The notes below the pieces were generated by a model that was given only the letters and a program-made list of their open reading frames with translations, was not told the DNA's origin and made no database searches. Below are positions 7,898 through 16,705 of a stretch of 64,000 nt of DNA, piece by piece. Source of the DNA: Microbacterium sp. SORGH_AS_0969 (GTDB taxonomy: Bacteria; Actinomycetota; Actinomycetes; Actinomycetales; Microbacteriaceae); the NCBI RefSeq assembly GCF_030818255.1, contig NZ_JAUTAG010000001.1:1-64000 (forward strand), in the 5' to 3' direction. The translations under genes were made by a program, and so were the position numbers. Each line of letters opens with the position of its first letter. Position 1 is the stretch's first letter.

Positions 7898-8926
7898 TCA
7901 GCCGAACAGCGCCGCGGCCTCTTCGTATCGGTACAGAGGAACGCTGTTGAGCTCACCCAGCGCGTCGGCGAACGGCACGCGAACGATGTCGGTGCCGCGC
8001 ATCGCGACCATCTGGCCCCAAGCGCCCTCGTGCAGGGCGTCGGCGGCGTGCAGGCCGAGACGCGTCGCGAGCACGCGGTCGAACGCCGAGGGCGAGCCGC
8101 CGCGCTGAATGTGTCCGAGGACCGTCGCGCGGGTCTCGATTCCGGTGAGACGCTCGATCTCGGGGGCGAGCAGCTCGCCGATGCCGCCGAGGCGGGGGCG
8201 GTTGAAGGCGTCGAGGCCCTTGTCGCTGAAGGCCTCGTCCATACCCTTGAGCTTGAAGCCCTCCGACACGACGACGAGGGGCGCGCGGCCGCGATCGTGC
8301 GCGCGGGTGACCTGCTCGACGATCTCTTCGATCGACATCGGAACCTCGGGGATGCAGATCACGTGGGCGCCCGCCGCGATACCGGCGTGCAGCGCGATCC
8401 AGCCGACGTGACGCCCCATGACCTCGGCCACCATGCACCGCTGGTGCGAGTCACCGGTGGTGCGGAGGCGGTCCATGGCATCCGTCGCGATGTTCACGGC
8501 CGTGTCGAAGCCGAACGAATAGTCGGTGGCGCGAAGGTCGTTGTCGATCGTCTTGGGAACACCCAGCACGTTGATGCCGTCCTTCGACAGACGGTCGGCC
8601 GCGGCGAGGGTCCCCTCGCCACCGATGGCCAGGATGCCGTCGAGCCGGTGCCCGTACATCGTCTTGGAGATGTTCTCGGCACCGCCGCGCACGCCCTCGT
8701 AGGGGTTCGTACGGCTGGTGCCGAGGATCGTGCCGCCGACCTTCGACAGACCCTTCACCTCGTGGCGGGTCAGCGGGAAGAAGTCGCCGTCGACCACGCC
8801 TCGCCATCCGTCACGGATGCCGACGAACTCGATGTCGTAGTTGGTCGTGCCCTTCAGCACGACGCCACGGATGACCGCGTTGAGACCGGGGCAGTCGCCG
8901 CCGCTGGTCAGGATGCCGATCTTCAT
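7898..8926 (-). CDS. pfkA: 6-phosphofructokinase (actinobacterial group III type)
   Basis: Phosphorylates fructose 6-phosphate to fructose 1,6-bisphosphate in glycolysis; 342 residues, the usual length. GILTSGGDCPGLNA near residue 4 is the nucleotide loop, PKTIDND near residue 125 contains the catalytic aspartate region, and GRHVGW, RATVLGHIQRGG follow. The phosphodonor site reads GGEGT: glycine at the position that is aspartate in PPi-dependent enzymes, pointing to ATP, while the lysine in PKTIDND is seen in both PPi enzymes and ATP enzymes of actinobacterial group III. ATP use is therefore likely but not proven. GAGGA lies about nine bases before the ATG. Confidence 0.93.
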   Translation of the reverse strand: MKIGILTSGGDCPGLNAVIRGVVLKGTTNYDIEFVGIRDGWRGVVDGDFFPLTRHEVKGLSKVGGTILGTSRTNPYEGVRGGAENISKTMYGHRLDGILAIGGEGTLAAADRLSKDGINVLGVPKTIDNDLRATDYSFGFDTAVNIATDAMDRLRTTGDSHQRCMVAEVMGRHVGWIALHAGIAAGAHVICIPEVPMSIEEIVEQVTRAHDRGRAPLVVVSEGFKLKGMDEAFSDKGLDAFNRPRLGGIGELLAPEIERLTGIETRATVLGHIQRGGSPSAFDRVLATRLGLHAADALHEGAWGQMVAMRGTDIVRVPFADALGELNSVPLYRYEEAAALFG

Positions 8927-9077
8927 GGGCAGAGTCCTCTGGTGCTGTGGTTCGGGTGGAGGGAGGCGCCATTGCCGTCTTCGACCCTATCGCCGCGGGC
9001 GGGAACGGTGCCACACGGCGACCCGGATGCCGACACCCCGGCCCGACCGCCCTGTTCGAGCCGGCACGCGGCCACCG

Positions 9078-10133
9078 TCACGCGCGGTTCCAGCTGTCAC
9101 CGTCGCGAACCCACTCCTGCTCGGGTGCCGACTGTTCGACTGGTGAGAACCAGAAGGTCTCGTCGGGTCCCCACCCGGCCACGGTGCTCGCACCGAGGTC
9201 GCCGAGGCCGACGACCCGACCGGCCGTGGCGAGGTACCCGCTCACGCTCAGGTGCACCCCCGCGGCTTCACCGGCGACGGCCGCCCAGTCGGGCTGCACC
9301 CACATGCCTTCGCGCCCCGTCGTCCACCCCCACACATTGCGTCGGCTCGCGGTGACCGGGAACGGATGCCGCCGACACAGCGCCGCCCACGCTTCGGGGC
9401 CGTCGATCTCGATGACCTCGCCGTCCGGTGCGGCGAGAGGTCGAACGCGTGCGGAGGTCCACCCCCAGGAGTCTTCGACGAGCGTGAGGCCGACCGGCCC
9501 CGCCGTGCCGCGCACACGCGTGGAGCGCGGAAGGGCGAACGCGGGGGTCGACCACCACGAGCCGGAGAGACGGACGTCGTCAATCTGTCGGGCGAAGGAC
9601 ACCTCTTCTTCGACCTGCTCGCTTCGCCACCGGGCCGAGAGCTCTTCGGGGGCCTCCATCGACGCGGGAGAGTTCTCCCAGCGCACCATCGCCTGCGTGT
9701 CCCGCTCGACCCCGCTCCCCCACCACGAGGTTCCGGGAGCTCCGGCGACCGCCGCGGCGACACGCTCGAGCACGGGCCGCAGGTCCTCGGTCGCGGCCAG
9801 GACGTCCTCACCGGAGGGCGGCTGCCAGTACGCGGCGTGGTCCACAGCGAGAGACAGGGCCGTGAAGAGGAGCGCGTCGGTGAGCTCGGGGATCGCGACC
9901 CGTGCCAGCGCGGCGGCGGCCTCGGCGGGCGACACCTCGGGTTCGGTGAACGACGAGGCGTCTCCGGCGATCGCGACGACCGTCCCCGGATTCTCGTCGA
10001 GGGCCTGCGCGGCCCACGACACGGCCCAGGCCGCATCGCGTGCCTCCGGCCCGTCGGGGGCGAGCCGCAAGACTTCTAGACACAGCCGGCGTCCGCGTGG
10101 TCCCGCGAGCAGGGTGTCGGCGGTGAGGGTCAT
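9078..10133 (-). CDS. conserved hypothetical protein, 351 residues
   Basis: Not recognised. A soluble, Trp-rich and acidic protein with no signal peptide or membrane segment. Trp clusters (WWGSG, GSWWSTP, EDSWGWTS, RNVWGWTTG, DETFWFSP) recur through the second half, which suggests a beta-rich fold. The ATG at 10133 has TAAGGT six bases upstream, matching the leaderless pattern of neighbouring genes. Codon use is that of a real gene. It stands alone between the SNF2 helicase terminator and pfkA, so context gives no function. Confidence 0.7.
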   Translation of the reverse strand: MTLTADTLLAGPRGRRLCLEVLRLAPDGPEARDAAWAVSWAAQALDENPGTVVAIAGDASSFTEPEVSPAEAAAALARVAIPELTDALLFTALSLAVDHAAYWQPPSGEDVLAATEDLRPVLERVAAAVAGAPGTSWWGSGVERDTQAMVRWENSPASMEAPEELSARWRSEQVEEEVSFARQIDDVRLSGSWWSTPAFALPRSTRVRGTAGPVGLTLVEDSWGWTSARVRPLAAPDGEVIEIDGPEAWAALCRRHPFPVTASRRNVWGWTTGREGMWVQPDWAAVAGEAAGVHLSVSGYLATAGRVVGLGDLGASTVAGWGPDETFWFSPVEQSAPEQEWVRDGDSWNRA

Positions 10134-10231
10134 CTGCCGACCTTAGCGAGGGCGTCGGACATCGAACGGACTCGCGCCCGAGCGCAGCGGGGCAATGGCG
10201 GCGCGATGGCGGCCACGCCGAATGCGCGGAT

Positions 10232-10255
10232 GCCCCGGGGCCGAAGCCCCGGGGC
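10232..10255. terminator. terminator hairpin after SNF2 helicase gene
   Basis: Perfect ten-base stem (GCCCCGGGGC at 10232-10241 and 10246-10255) with a CGAA-type tetraloop, 17 bases beyond the helicase stop codon on the minus strand. No T-run follows, as is usual in actinobacteria. Confidence 0.7.
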
Positions 10256-10271
10256 GTCCGTCGAAGCGGGC

Positions 10272-12431
10272 TCAGGCCGCGCCGAGCGCCTGACGCAGCA
10301 GGTGCATGAGGGCCGAGAGCTGCACCGAGTCGCTGGAGCCGGGCTCGATCGCCTGGCCGTCGAGGGCGCGCGCCGCGAGCCCCTCCTTCGAATCGATGAG
10401 CTCGGCGATCTTCGTGTCGATCGTGTGCGCGGCGATGATGCGCCACGCGGTGACGGGCTCCTCCTGGCCGATGCGGTGCACGCGGTCGATCGCCTGCGTC
10501 TGCTCGGCGGCGGTCCACGACAGCTCCGCGAGCACGACGTTCGAGGCGGCCTGCATGTTCAGGCCGACGCCCGCGGCGGTCAGCGAGCACACCGCGATCC
10601 CGACGTCGGGATCGCTGTTGAACGCGTCGATCGCAGCCTGGCGCGCGGTCGAGGTCTGCTCGCCCCGCACCGACACCGCCTTCAGCCCGGATGCCTTGAA
10701 GTGGGCCTCCGCGGCATCCATCACGTCGATGTGCTTGGCGAAGAACACGACCTTGCCGACCGAGCGCTGCAGCTGCACGGCGTAGTCGGCCGCGAGGTGC
10801 GCCTTGGCCTGACCGATGCGGCGGACCATCGTGAACACGTTCTCGCTGCCCGAGCCGGCGGCCTTGCTCTCTTCGAGCTCGCCGTGCGCCACGAGACGGA
10901 CGATGTCGTCGTCGATCTCGCCGGGGGCGAGGCCGCGGTCGCCACGCGCCTCGAGGATACGGCGGTACTTCGCCGCGAGGCGGGCGCCGAGTTCGCGCTC
11001 GGCCTGCCGGATCGAACGGCCGTACTCGTCGTCGAGCTCGACGGGGAGGTCGGCGACGAGCTTGTCGGGCAGATCGGCGGCGACGTCCTTCTTCTTGCGC
11101 CGCACGATTCCCATCGAGATGACGGCCTCGCGCGCCTCGGGGTAGAACGCCTTGTCGGCGGGGGTCAGGCCCGTGGCATCCAGTTTCTCCATCAGCTCGG
11201 GACCGGGCTTCTCGCCGTTGGTCCACCCGAGGAAGCGCCAGATCGCGTCGAAGTCCTCGACGTCGTTGATCAGCGGGGTGCCGGTGAGGGCCAGCATGAG
11301 CGGGTCGCGGGTCTGCTGACGGACACGGGATGCCAGAGCCAGCACGTTCTGCGAACGCTGCGACGTGAGGTTCTTGATGAAGTGCGCCTCGTCGACGACG
11401 ACGCCCTTGAGACCGATCGACGAGAGCCACGACAGGTGCCGGTCGAGGATCTCGTAGTTGACGATGAAGACATCGGCGAAGGCGTCGATGTCGGCACCGC
11501 CGCCCGAGATCACCGTGGCGCGGCGCTGCGGCGTCCAGCGCTGCACCTCGCGGGCCCAGTTCATCTTGACGACGTTCGGCACCACGACCAGCAGCGGGTA
11601 CGCGTCGGCGACCGAGGCCGCGAGCACCGACTCGGCGGTCTTGCCGAGGCCCGGCTCGTCGGCGAGCAGGAAGGAACGGTGCCCCAGGCGCACGGCCTCG
11701 AGGAAGCGCGACTGGTGCGGCATGACCTCGAGCCCGCGGGGAGAGACGCGATCGAACTCGGGGACGGGCGGGAGGTCCATACTGGCGGCCGACCCACCGG
11801 CGCCCGTCTCGAACGCCTTGTAGAGCGGGCCCATGAGCTCCCACCCGTCGAGGCGGCGGCGCGGGGCGTCACCGGTCGAGCGCGGGGTGAGGTCGGGCGC
11901 GAGGAAGGGGTTCGCCATCTGCCGCGCCTCGATGGACGGCGGGATGACCTGCTTCTCGGCGAGGGCCGCGGGCACGACGGGCGCCACCTGGGGAGCGGTG
12001 TCGGTGATGATCAGCTCGTCGGGCGGCAGCTCTGCGCCGGACTCGAGCAGCCAATCCCGGCGCATGCGTCGAGCGACGGGCGAGGTGGCCGCATCGACTT
12101 CGAGCAACTGGATGAGCGAGGTGTCGCGCGCGGCGGTCTTCGCGAGGATCGTCGCGACCCCGTCGAGGCGCTTGAGCAGCTCGGCGCGCGCGGCGTCGGT
12201 GATCTCGGTGTCGGCCTTCACGCGCGCGCGTTCCTCGCGGACGAGGAAGGCGATCACCTGGAACTTCACCCGGTTGGTCGGGCCGAGCTTGCCCCGTTGG
12301 GCCTTGGCCTCGACCTCGCGCACCTTGCGCGCCAGGATCGGGATGACGGGGGCTTCGTCGTCGCGTCGCGAGGACGTGGTCTTCCTGCGCCGCTGGCTCG
12401 AGCCTCGGGACGCGGTTGCCGTGGTCGGCAT
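10272..12431 (-). CDS. SNF2-family DEAD/DEAH-box helicase
   Basis: Swi2/Snf2-type ATP-dependent DNA translocase of 719 residues. A basic, poorly conserved N-terminal region (about 1-220) is followed by the two RecA-like domains: Walker A DEPGLGKTAES near 255, DEAH near 344, LTGTPLIN near 385, and C-terminal motif VI QAIDRVHRIGQ near 650. The order resembles SMARCAL1/HARP-type stand-alone translocases, here without a recognisable nuclease domain. Likely acts in DNA repair or remodelling; specific role unknown. AGGAGGAGC directly precedes the ATG, one of the strongest ribosome sites in the window. Confidence 0.88.
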   Translation of the reverse strand: MPTTATASRGSSQRRRKTTSSRRDDEAPVIPILARKVREVEAKAQRGKLGPTNRVKFQVIAFLVREERARVKADTEITDAARAELLKRLDGVATILAKTAARDTSLIQLLEVDAATSPVARRMRRDWLLESGAELPPDELIITDTAPQVAPVVPAALAEKQVIPPSIEARQMANPFLAPDLTPRSTGDAPRRRLDGWELMGPLYKAFETGAGGSAASMDLPPVPEFDRVSPRGLEVMPHQSRFLEAVRLGHRSFLLADEPGLGKTAESVLAASVADAYPLLVVVPNVVKMNWAREVQRWTPQRRATVISGGGADIDAFADVFIVNYEILDRHLSWLSSIGLKGVVVDEAHFIKNLTSQRSQNVLALASRVRQQTRDPLMLALTGTPLINDVEDFDAIWRFLGWTNGEKPGPELMEKLDATGLTPADKAFYPEAREAVISMGIVRRKKKDVAADLPDKLVADLPVELDDEYGRSIRQAERELGARLAAKYRRILEARGDRGLAPGEIDDDIVRLVAHGELEESKAAGSGSENVFTMVRRIGQAKAHLAADYAVQLQRSVGKVVFFAKHIDVMDAAEAHFKASGLKAVSVRGEQTSTARQAAIDAFNSDPDVGIAVCSLTAAGVGLNMQAASNVVLAELSWTAAEQTQAIDRVHRIGQEEPVTAWRIIAAHTIDTKIAELIDSKEGLAARALDGQAIEPGSSDSVQLSALMHLLRQALGAA

Positions 12432-12655
12432 GCTCCTCCTGAGCGTGTCGTCCGGACACCTGTCCGGGACGTTCCGGCGCGAGGCCGGCGGATCGGTGAC
12501 CCCGGAGAATGTCGCTCGGCACGCCGCCTGAGCGGCGGTACCGGCGACCCGCGACGCGTCTACACCGGAACGGCTCGCGAGACAGCGGGTGACGGGGTCG
12601 CCATCATTCTAGCGCGCGCAGAGCCGAAGCGCGTGAGCTGAGCCGGTCGCGACGT

Positions 12656-12725
12656 GGTTCGGGGCGCGTTCTGCCGTTCGGGGCGCGAAATACCCCGCCC
12701 CAAATGCCGGAACGCGCCCCAAACC
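12656..12725. repeat. 70-bp imperfect palindrome between helicase and copA genes
   Basis: Two 30-base arms (12656-12685 and 12696-12725) match at 25 of 30 positions when folded, around a 10-base centre. Each arm itself holds two copies of GTTYGGGGCG nine bases apart, so the element is a four-site array. It occupies the middle of the 321-base gap between the helicase start (12431) and the copA stop (12753); nothing else was recognised there. Confidence 0.85.
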
Positions 12726-12752
12726 GGACAGCAGACCCGCCGCGACCCCCGC

Positions 12753-15200
12753 TCAGGACGCGCGACGTAGGCGCAGGCTGTTCAGCACGACGAACACGCT
12801 CGAGAACGCCATCGCCGCCCCCGCGATCATCGGGTTCAGCAGCCCCAGGGCGGCCAGCGGCAGCGCCGCGACGTTGTACGCGAACGCCCAGAACAGGTTG
12901 CCGCGGATGATCCGCATCGTGCGCCGGCTCAACGCCACCGCGGTGACGATGCCGCGCGGATCGTCGCGCATCAGCGCGATGTCGCTCGCGTGGAGCGCGG
13001 CATCCGTTCCCCCGCCCATGGCGATCCCGAGATCCGCGGATGCCAGGGCGGCGGCGTCGTTGACCCCGTCACCGACCATGGCGACGGTGCGCCCCTCGGC
13101 CCGCAGAGCCGCGATCTCGTCGACCTTCCCCTCGGGGAGGACCCCCGCGCGGACCCTCTCGATGCCGAGTTCCGCCGCGACGGACTGCGCGATGCGCGCG
13201 TTGTCACCCGTCAGCAGAACGGGTTCGAGACCCATCTCCCGCAGACGGGCGACCGCCTCCGCGCTCTGAGAACGGACGGTGTCGGCGATCTCGATCACGG
13301 CGCGGGCCTGGAGGGCGCCGTCGGCTTCCGCCCACCCCACGACCACGACCGTGCCGCGCTCCTCGGCGGCGTCGACCGCCGTCTCCAGCTCGGGGGTCAG
13401 CAACCCTCCACGTTCGACGATCCAGGCGGGACGCCCCGCGAACACGCGGACTCCGTCCACTGTGCCGATCACCCCGCGTCCGGCGATCGCCTCGAGATCG
13501 GTCGCGGTCCGCCCCTCCCCCGCGGCGGCGACGATCGCCGCGGCCACCGGGTGCTCCGAGCCGCGTTCGACGGCGGCTGCGCGAGCGATCGCGTCCGTGG
13601 CATCCTCCCCCTCCGCGGGGACGACGTTCGCGACGCTCATGCGGCCGCTCGTCAGGGTACCGGTCTTGTCGAGCACGATCGTGTCGATGCGCTCGGCGGA
13701 CTCGAGGGCTTCGGGTCCGGTGACGAGGACACCCAGCTGCGCTCCCCGCCCGGTGCCGACGAGGATCGCGATGGGCGTGGCGAGACCCAGCGCGCACGGG
13801 CAGGCGATGATGAGCACGGCCACCGCAGCGGTGAAGCCGGCGGCGAGCGGTTGCCCCGCGAGGATCCACGCGACGAGAGTCAGCACGGCGAGCACGATGA
13901 CGACCGGCACGAAGATGCCCGAGATGCGGTCGGCCAGCCGCTGCACGCGACTCTTTCCAAGCTGCGCGTCCTCGACGAGTCGCGCGATGCGGGCGAGCCG
14001 CGTCTCTTCGCCGACCCCGGTCGCCCGGACGGTGAGTCGGCCACCGGCGGTGATCGTCCCGCCGGTCACCGTGGATCCCGCGGCCGCCTCGACCGGCAGG
14101 GACTCACCGGTGAGCATGCTCTCGTCGACCGAGGCCCGCCCGTCGACGACCACACCGTCGGTGGCGATCACGGCACCCGGACGCACGACGAACACGTCGC
14201 CCACGCTGAGCTCGTCCACCGGGATGCGGCGGCCGTCCGCGAGTTCGGCCTCGCGCGCGCCGAGGTCGAGGAGCGCGCGCAGCGCCGCGCCCGCCCGCCG
14301 GGTCGAGCGCTGCTCGATGAAGCGACCGAGCAGCAGGAGCACCGTCACCGCCGCGGCGACCTCGAAGTAGACGACCGCGCTGGCGTCGTGCACGGGCCCG
14401 AAGAGCATGACCTCGTGACGGATGCCGATCCGCCCGGCGTTTCCGAAGACGAGCGCCCAGACGCTCCACAGGTAGGCCGCGAAGGTCCCGAGCGTGATGA
14501 GGGTGTCCATCGTCGCGGCACCGTGGCGAGCGTTCCGCAGGGTCGCGCGGTGGAACGGCCACCCGCCCCACAGCACCACGGGCGTGGTCAACGCGAGCGA
14601 GACCCACTGCCAGCCGGGGAACTGCCACGCCGGCACCATGCCCAGCGCGACCACCGGGATAGCCATCGCCGCCGACGCGAGCAGACGCGTCCGCAGCGGT
14701 GTGGACCCGGGCGCGTCGGAGGTGTCGTGGACGTGGCCCCCGTGATCGGAGCCGTGGTCGTGGGCGCCGTGGTCGTGCGCGCCGTGGTCGTGGACGGGAC
14801 CAGCGCCGTCGGCGCCGTGGGCATCGTGCGGGAGCGCACCGGTGCCGTGGTCGGGTGCATCGAGGCTCTGCGCCGTCACGGCGTCGATCTCTCCGCCGGG
14901 CGCGGGCACCGGAACGGATGCCACGGGCTCGCCGGTCGCTCGGGAGGCGGCCCGCGTCCGCACGGTGGCGTCGTACCCCGCGGCACGCACGGCCTCGACG
15001 AGCGCCGTGGTGTCGAGCCCGGCCGGGTACTGCACCCGCGCCGTCTCCGTCGCGAGATTGACCGCCGCTCGCACTCCCTCGACGCGTCCGAGACGCTTCT
15101 CGACCCGCGCAACGCAGCTCGCACAGGTCATGCCCTCGATGTCGAGCACCGCCTCCGCGACATCGGCGCCCGACGTCGCGGCATCCCTCGATCCGTCCAT
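12753..15200 (-). CDS. copA: copper-translocating P-type ATPase (P1B)
   Basis: Copper-exporting P1B-type ATPase, 815 residues, inner membrane. An HMA domain with MTCASC (Cys26, Cys29) opens the protein. A His/Asp/Gly-rich linker with several HDHG units (about residues 130-165) follows, probably a metal buffer, then eight membrane segments with CPC near 466, the phosphorylation site DKTGT near 511, SEHP, and GDGVND near 710. I chose the ATG at 15200, with GGGAGG five bases upstream, because the longer frame starts before the promoter palindrome. A CsoR-like operator lies 34 bases upstream, so copper induction is likely. Confidence 0.93.
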   Translation of the reverse strand: MDGSRDAATSGADVAEAVLDIEGMTCASCVARVEKRLGRVEGVRAAVNLATETARVQYPAGLDTTALVEAVRAAGYDATVRTRAASRATGEPVASVPVPAPGGEIDAVTAQSLDAPDHGTGALPHDAHGADGAGPVHDHGAHDHGAHDHGSDHGGHVHDTSDAPGSTPLRTRLLASAAMAIPVVALGMVPAWQFPGWQWVSLALTTPVVLWGGWPFHRATLRNARHGAATMDTLITLGTFAAYLWSVWALVFGNAGRIGIRHEVMLFGPVHDASAVVYFEVAAAVTVLLLLGRFIEQRSTRRAGAALRALLDLGAREAELADGRRIPVDELSVGDVFVVRPGAVIATDGVVVDGRASVDESMLTGESLPVEAAAGSTVTGGTITAGGRLTVRATGVGEETRLARIARLVEDAQLGKSRVQRLADRISGIFVPVVIVLAVLTLVAWILAGQPLAAGFTAAVAVLIIACPCALGLATPIAILVGTGRGAQLGVLVTGPEALESAERIDTIVLDKTGTLTSGRMSVANVVPAEGEDATDAIARAAAVERGSEHPVAAAIVAAAGEGRTATDLEAIAGRGVIGTVDGVRVFAGRPAWIVERGGLLTPELETAVDAAEERGTVVVVGWAEADGALQARAVIEIADTVRSQSAEAVARLREMGLEPVLLTGDNARIAQSVAAELGIERVRAGVLPEGKVDEIAALRAEGRTVAMVGDGVNDAAALASADLGIAMGGGTDAALHASDIALMRDDPRGIVTAVALSRRTMRIIRGNLFWAFAYNVAALPLAALGLLNPMIAGAAMAFSSVFVVLNSLRLRRAS

Positions 15201-15233
15201 GGTTCCTCCCGGGGTTCTCCCCCACAGAACAGG

Positions 15234-15250
15234 ATACCCCCTGGGGGTAT
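15234..15250. promoter_or_regulatory. CsoR-like copper operator
   Basis: Perfect 17-base palindrome ATACCCCCTGGGGGTAT, centred on T15242. The TACCCCC/GGGGGTA half-sites are those of CsoR-family copper repressor operators upstream of copA genes. It lies between copA (start 15200, minus) and the MFS gene (start 15308, plus). No csoR gene is in the window, so the regulator must be elsewhere. Confidence 0.75.
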
Positions 15251-15307
15251 TCCAGGATCGGGACGAAAATCGGACGCTCCCGCGGGGCACGACCCTACGC
15301 TGGACGG

Positions 15308-16675
15308 ATGAGCGACACGATGACGAAGCAGCAACGGGTCGTGCTGACGATCGCGGTGCTCGCGTCGTTCGTGTCGTTCCTCGACGGCACCGTCGTCAAT
15401 GTCGCCCTGCCCGCTATCGCTCGCGACCTCGGCGGTGGGCTGAGCACCCAGCAATGGGTCGTGGACGCGTACCTCGTGACCCTCGGCGCGTTCATCCTGG
15501 TCGCGGGCTCGCTGAGCGACGTCCTGGGACGGGTGGTCGTCCTGCGGATCGGCCTGATCGGATTCGGGATCACCTCCGTCGCGATCGCAGCCGCACCGAC
15601 CGCCGAGTTCCTCATCGTCGCGCGCGCCCTGCAGGGGGTCGCCGGCGCTCTCCTCGTGCCGAGCTCTCTCGCGCTGATCACCTCGACGTTCCGCGGCACC
15701 GCGCAGGCCCGGGCGATCGGCATCTGGACCGGTGCCACCACGATCGCGATGCTCGCAGGTCCGCTCGTGGGGGGCCTCTTCGTCGACACGCTGTCGTGGC
15801 GATTGGTGTTCCTCGTGAACGTGCTGCCGATCGCGGTCACGCTGTGGTTGCTGCTTCGCCTCGGTCACGCCGACCACCGGCGCCCGGACGCACGCGTCGA
15901 CATCCTCGGCGCGGTGCTCTGCGCCGCCGGCCTGGGCGGGATCGTCTTCGCGCTCATCGAGCAGCCCGACCTCGGGTGGTCCTCCCCCGTGATCTGGATG
16001 CCGGGCGCCCTCGGCATCCTGTCGTTCTCCGGGTTCCTCGTGCGCCAGCGCTTCGCTCGGCAACCGATGATGCCGCTGGGCCTGTTCCGCTCCCGCAACT
16101 TCTGGGCCGGTAATCTCGCCACCGTCTTCGTCTACGCCGCGCTCTCGCTCAACGGCTTCGTCGTCAGCGTCTACCTGCAGCAGGGAGCGGGGCTGCCCGC
16201 GACGCTCGCCGGTCTCGCATCCCTCCCGAGCACGGTGCTGATGATCCTGCTGAGCTCGCGGATGGGCGCCCTCGCCGGGAAGTACGGCCCGCGTCTCTTC
16301 ATGACGTTCGGGCCGCTCGTGATGGCGGCGGGAGCGCTCTTGCTGCTGAACGTGCGCACGGACTTCGACTACTGGACGCAGGTGCTTCCGGGCATCGTCC
16401 TGTTCGGTCTCGGTCTCACCGCGACCGTGTCACCGCTCACCGCCGCGGTCCTCGGCGCGATCGAGACCGAGCGCTCCGGTATCGCCTCCGCGGTGAACAA
16501 CGCCGTGTCGCGCGTCGCGGGACTGCTCGCGATCGCCGCGGTCTCGGCCGTCGTCAGCGGCTCGCTCGACCTCGACGGATTCCACCGGGCCGCGGTGTTC
16601 ACCGCCGTGCTGATGCTGCTCGGGGCCGCGGCGTCGTTTCTCGGCATCCGGAATCACCTGTCGCGTCGCGACTGA
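15308..16675 (+). CDS. MFS drug transporter, DHA2 (EmrB/QacA) family
   Basis: Proton-driven efflux permease of the major facilitator superfamily, 455 residues, about 14 hydrophobic segments. The N-terminus reads FLDGTVVNVALPAI, the typical DHA2 motif D1 with its membrane aspartate, and GSLSDVLGR is the loop 2-3 motif A. Substrate unknown. The ATG at 15308 has TACGCT six bases upstream (leaderless pattern). It is divergent from copA with 107 bases between, and the CsoR-like palindrome sits 58 bases before its start. Joint copper response is possible but is inference. Confidence 0.88.
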   Translation: MSDTMTKQQRVVLTIAVLASFVSFLDGTVVNVALPAIARDLGGGLSTQQWVVDAYLVTLGAFILVAGSLSDVLGRVVVLRIGLIGFGITSVAIAAAPTAEFLIVARALQGVAGALLVPSSLALITSTFRGTAQARAIGIWTGATTIAMLAGPLVGGLFVDTLSWRLVFLVNVLPIAVTLWLLLRLGHADHRRPDARVDILGAVLCAAGLGGIVFALIEQPDLGWSSPVIWMPGALGILSFSGFLVRQRFARQPMMPLGLFRSRNFWAGNLATVFVYAALSLNGFVVSVYLQQGAGLPATLAGLASLPSTVLMILLSSRMGALAGKYGPRLFMTFGPLVMAAGALLLLNVRTDFDYWTQVLPGIVLFGLGLTATVSPLTAAVLGAIETERSGIASAVNNAVSRVAGLLAIAAVSAVVSGSLDLDGFHRAAVFTAVLMLLGAAASFLGIRNHLSRRD

Positions 16676-16705
16676 CGCCCGCGCGGCCCGTCAGGGCGCG
16701 TCGCG

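Noticed and set aside
9078..11844. Long minus-strand frame overlapping the unknown gene and the helicase
   Set aside because: It is Arg/Ala/Gly-rich shadow sequence in another frame of the helicase gene.
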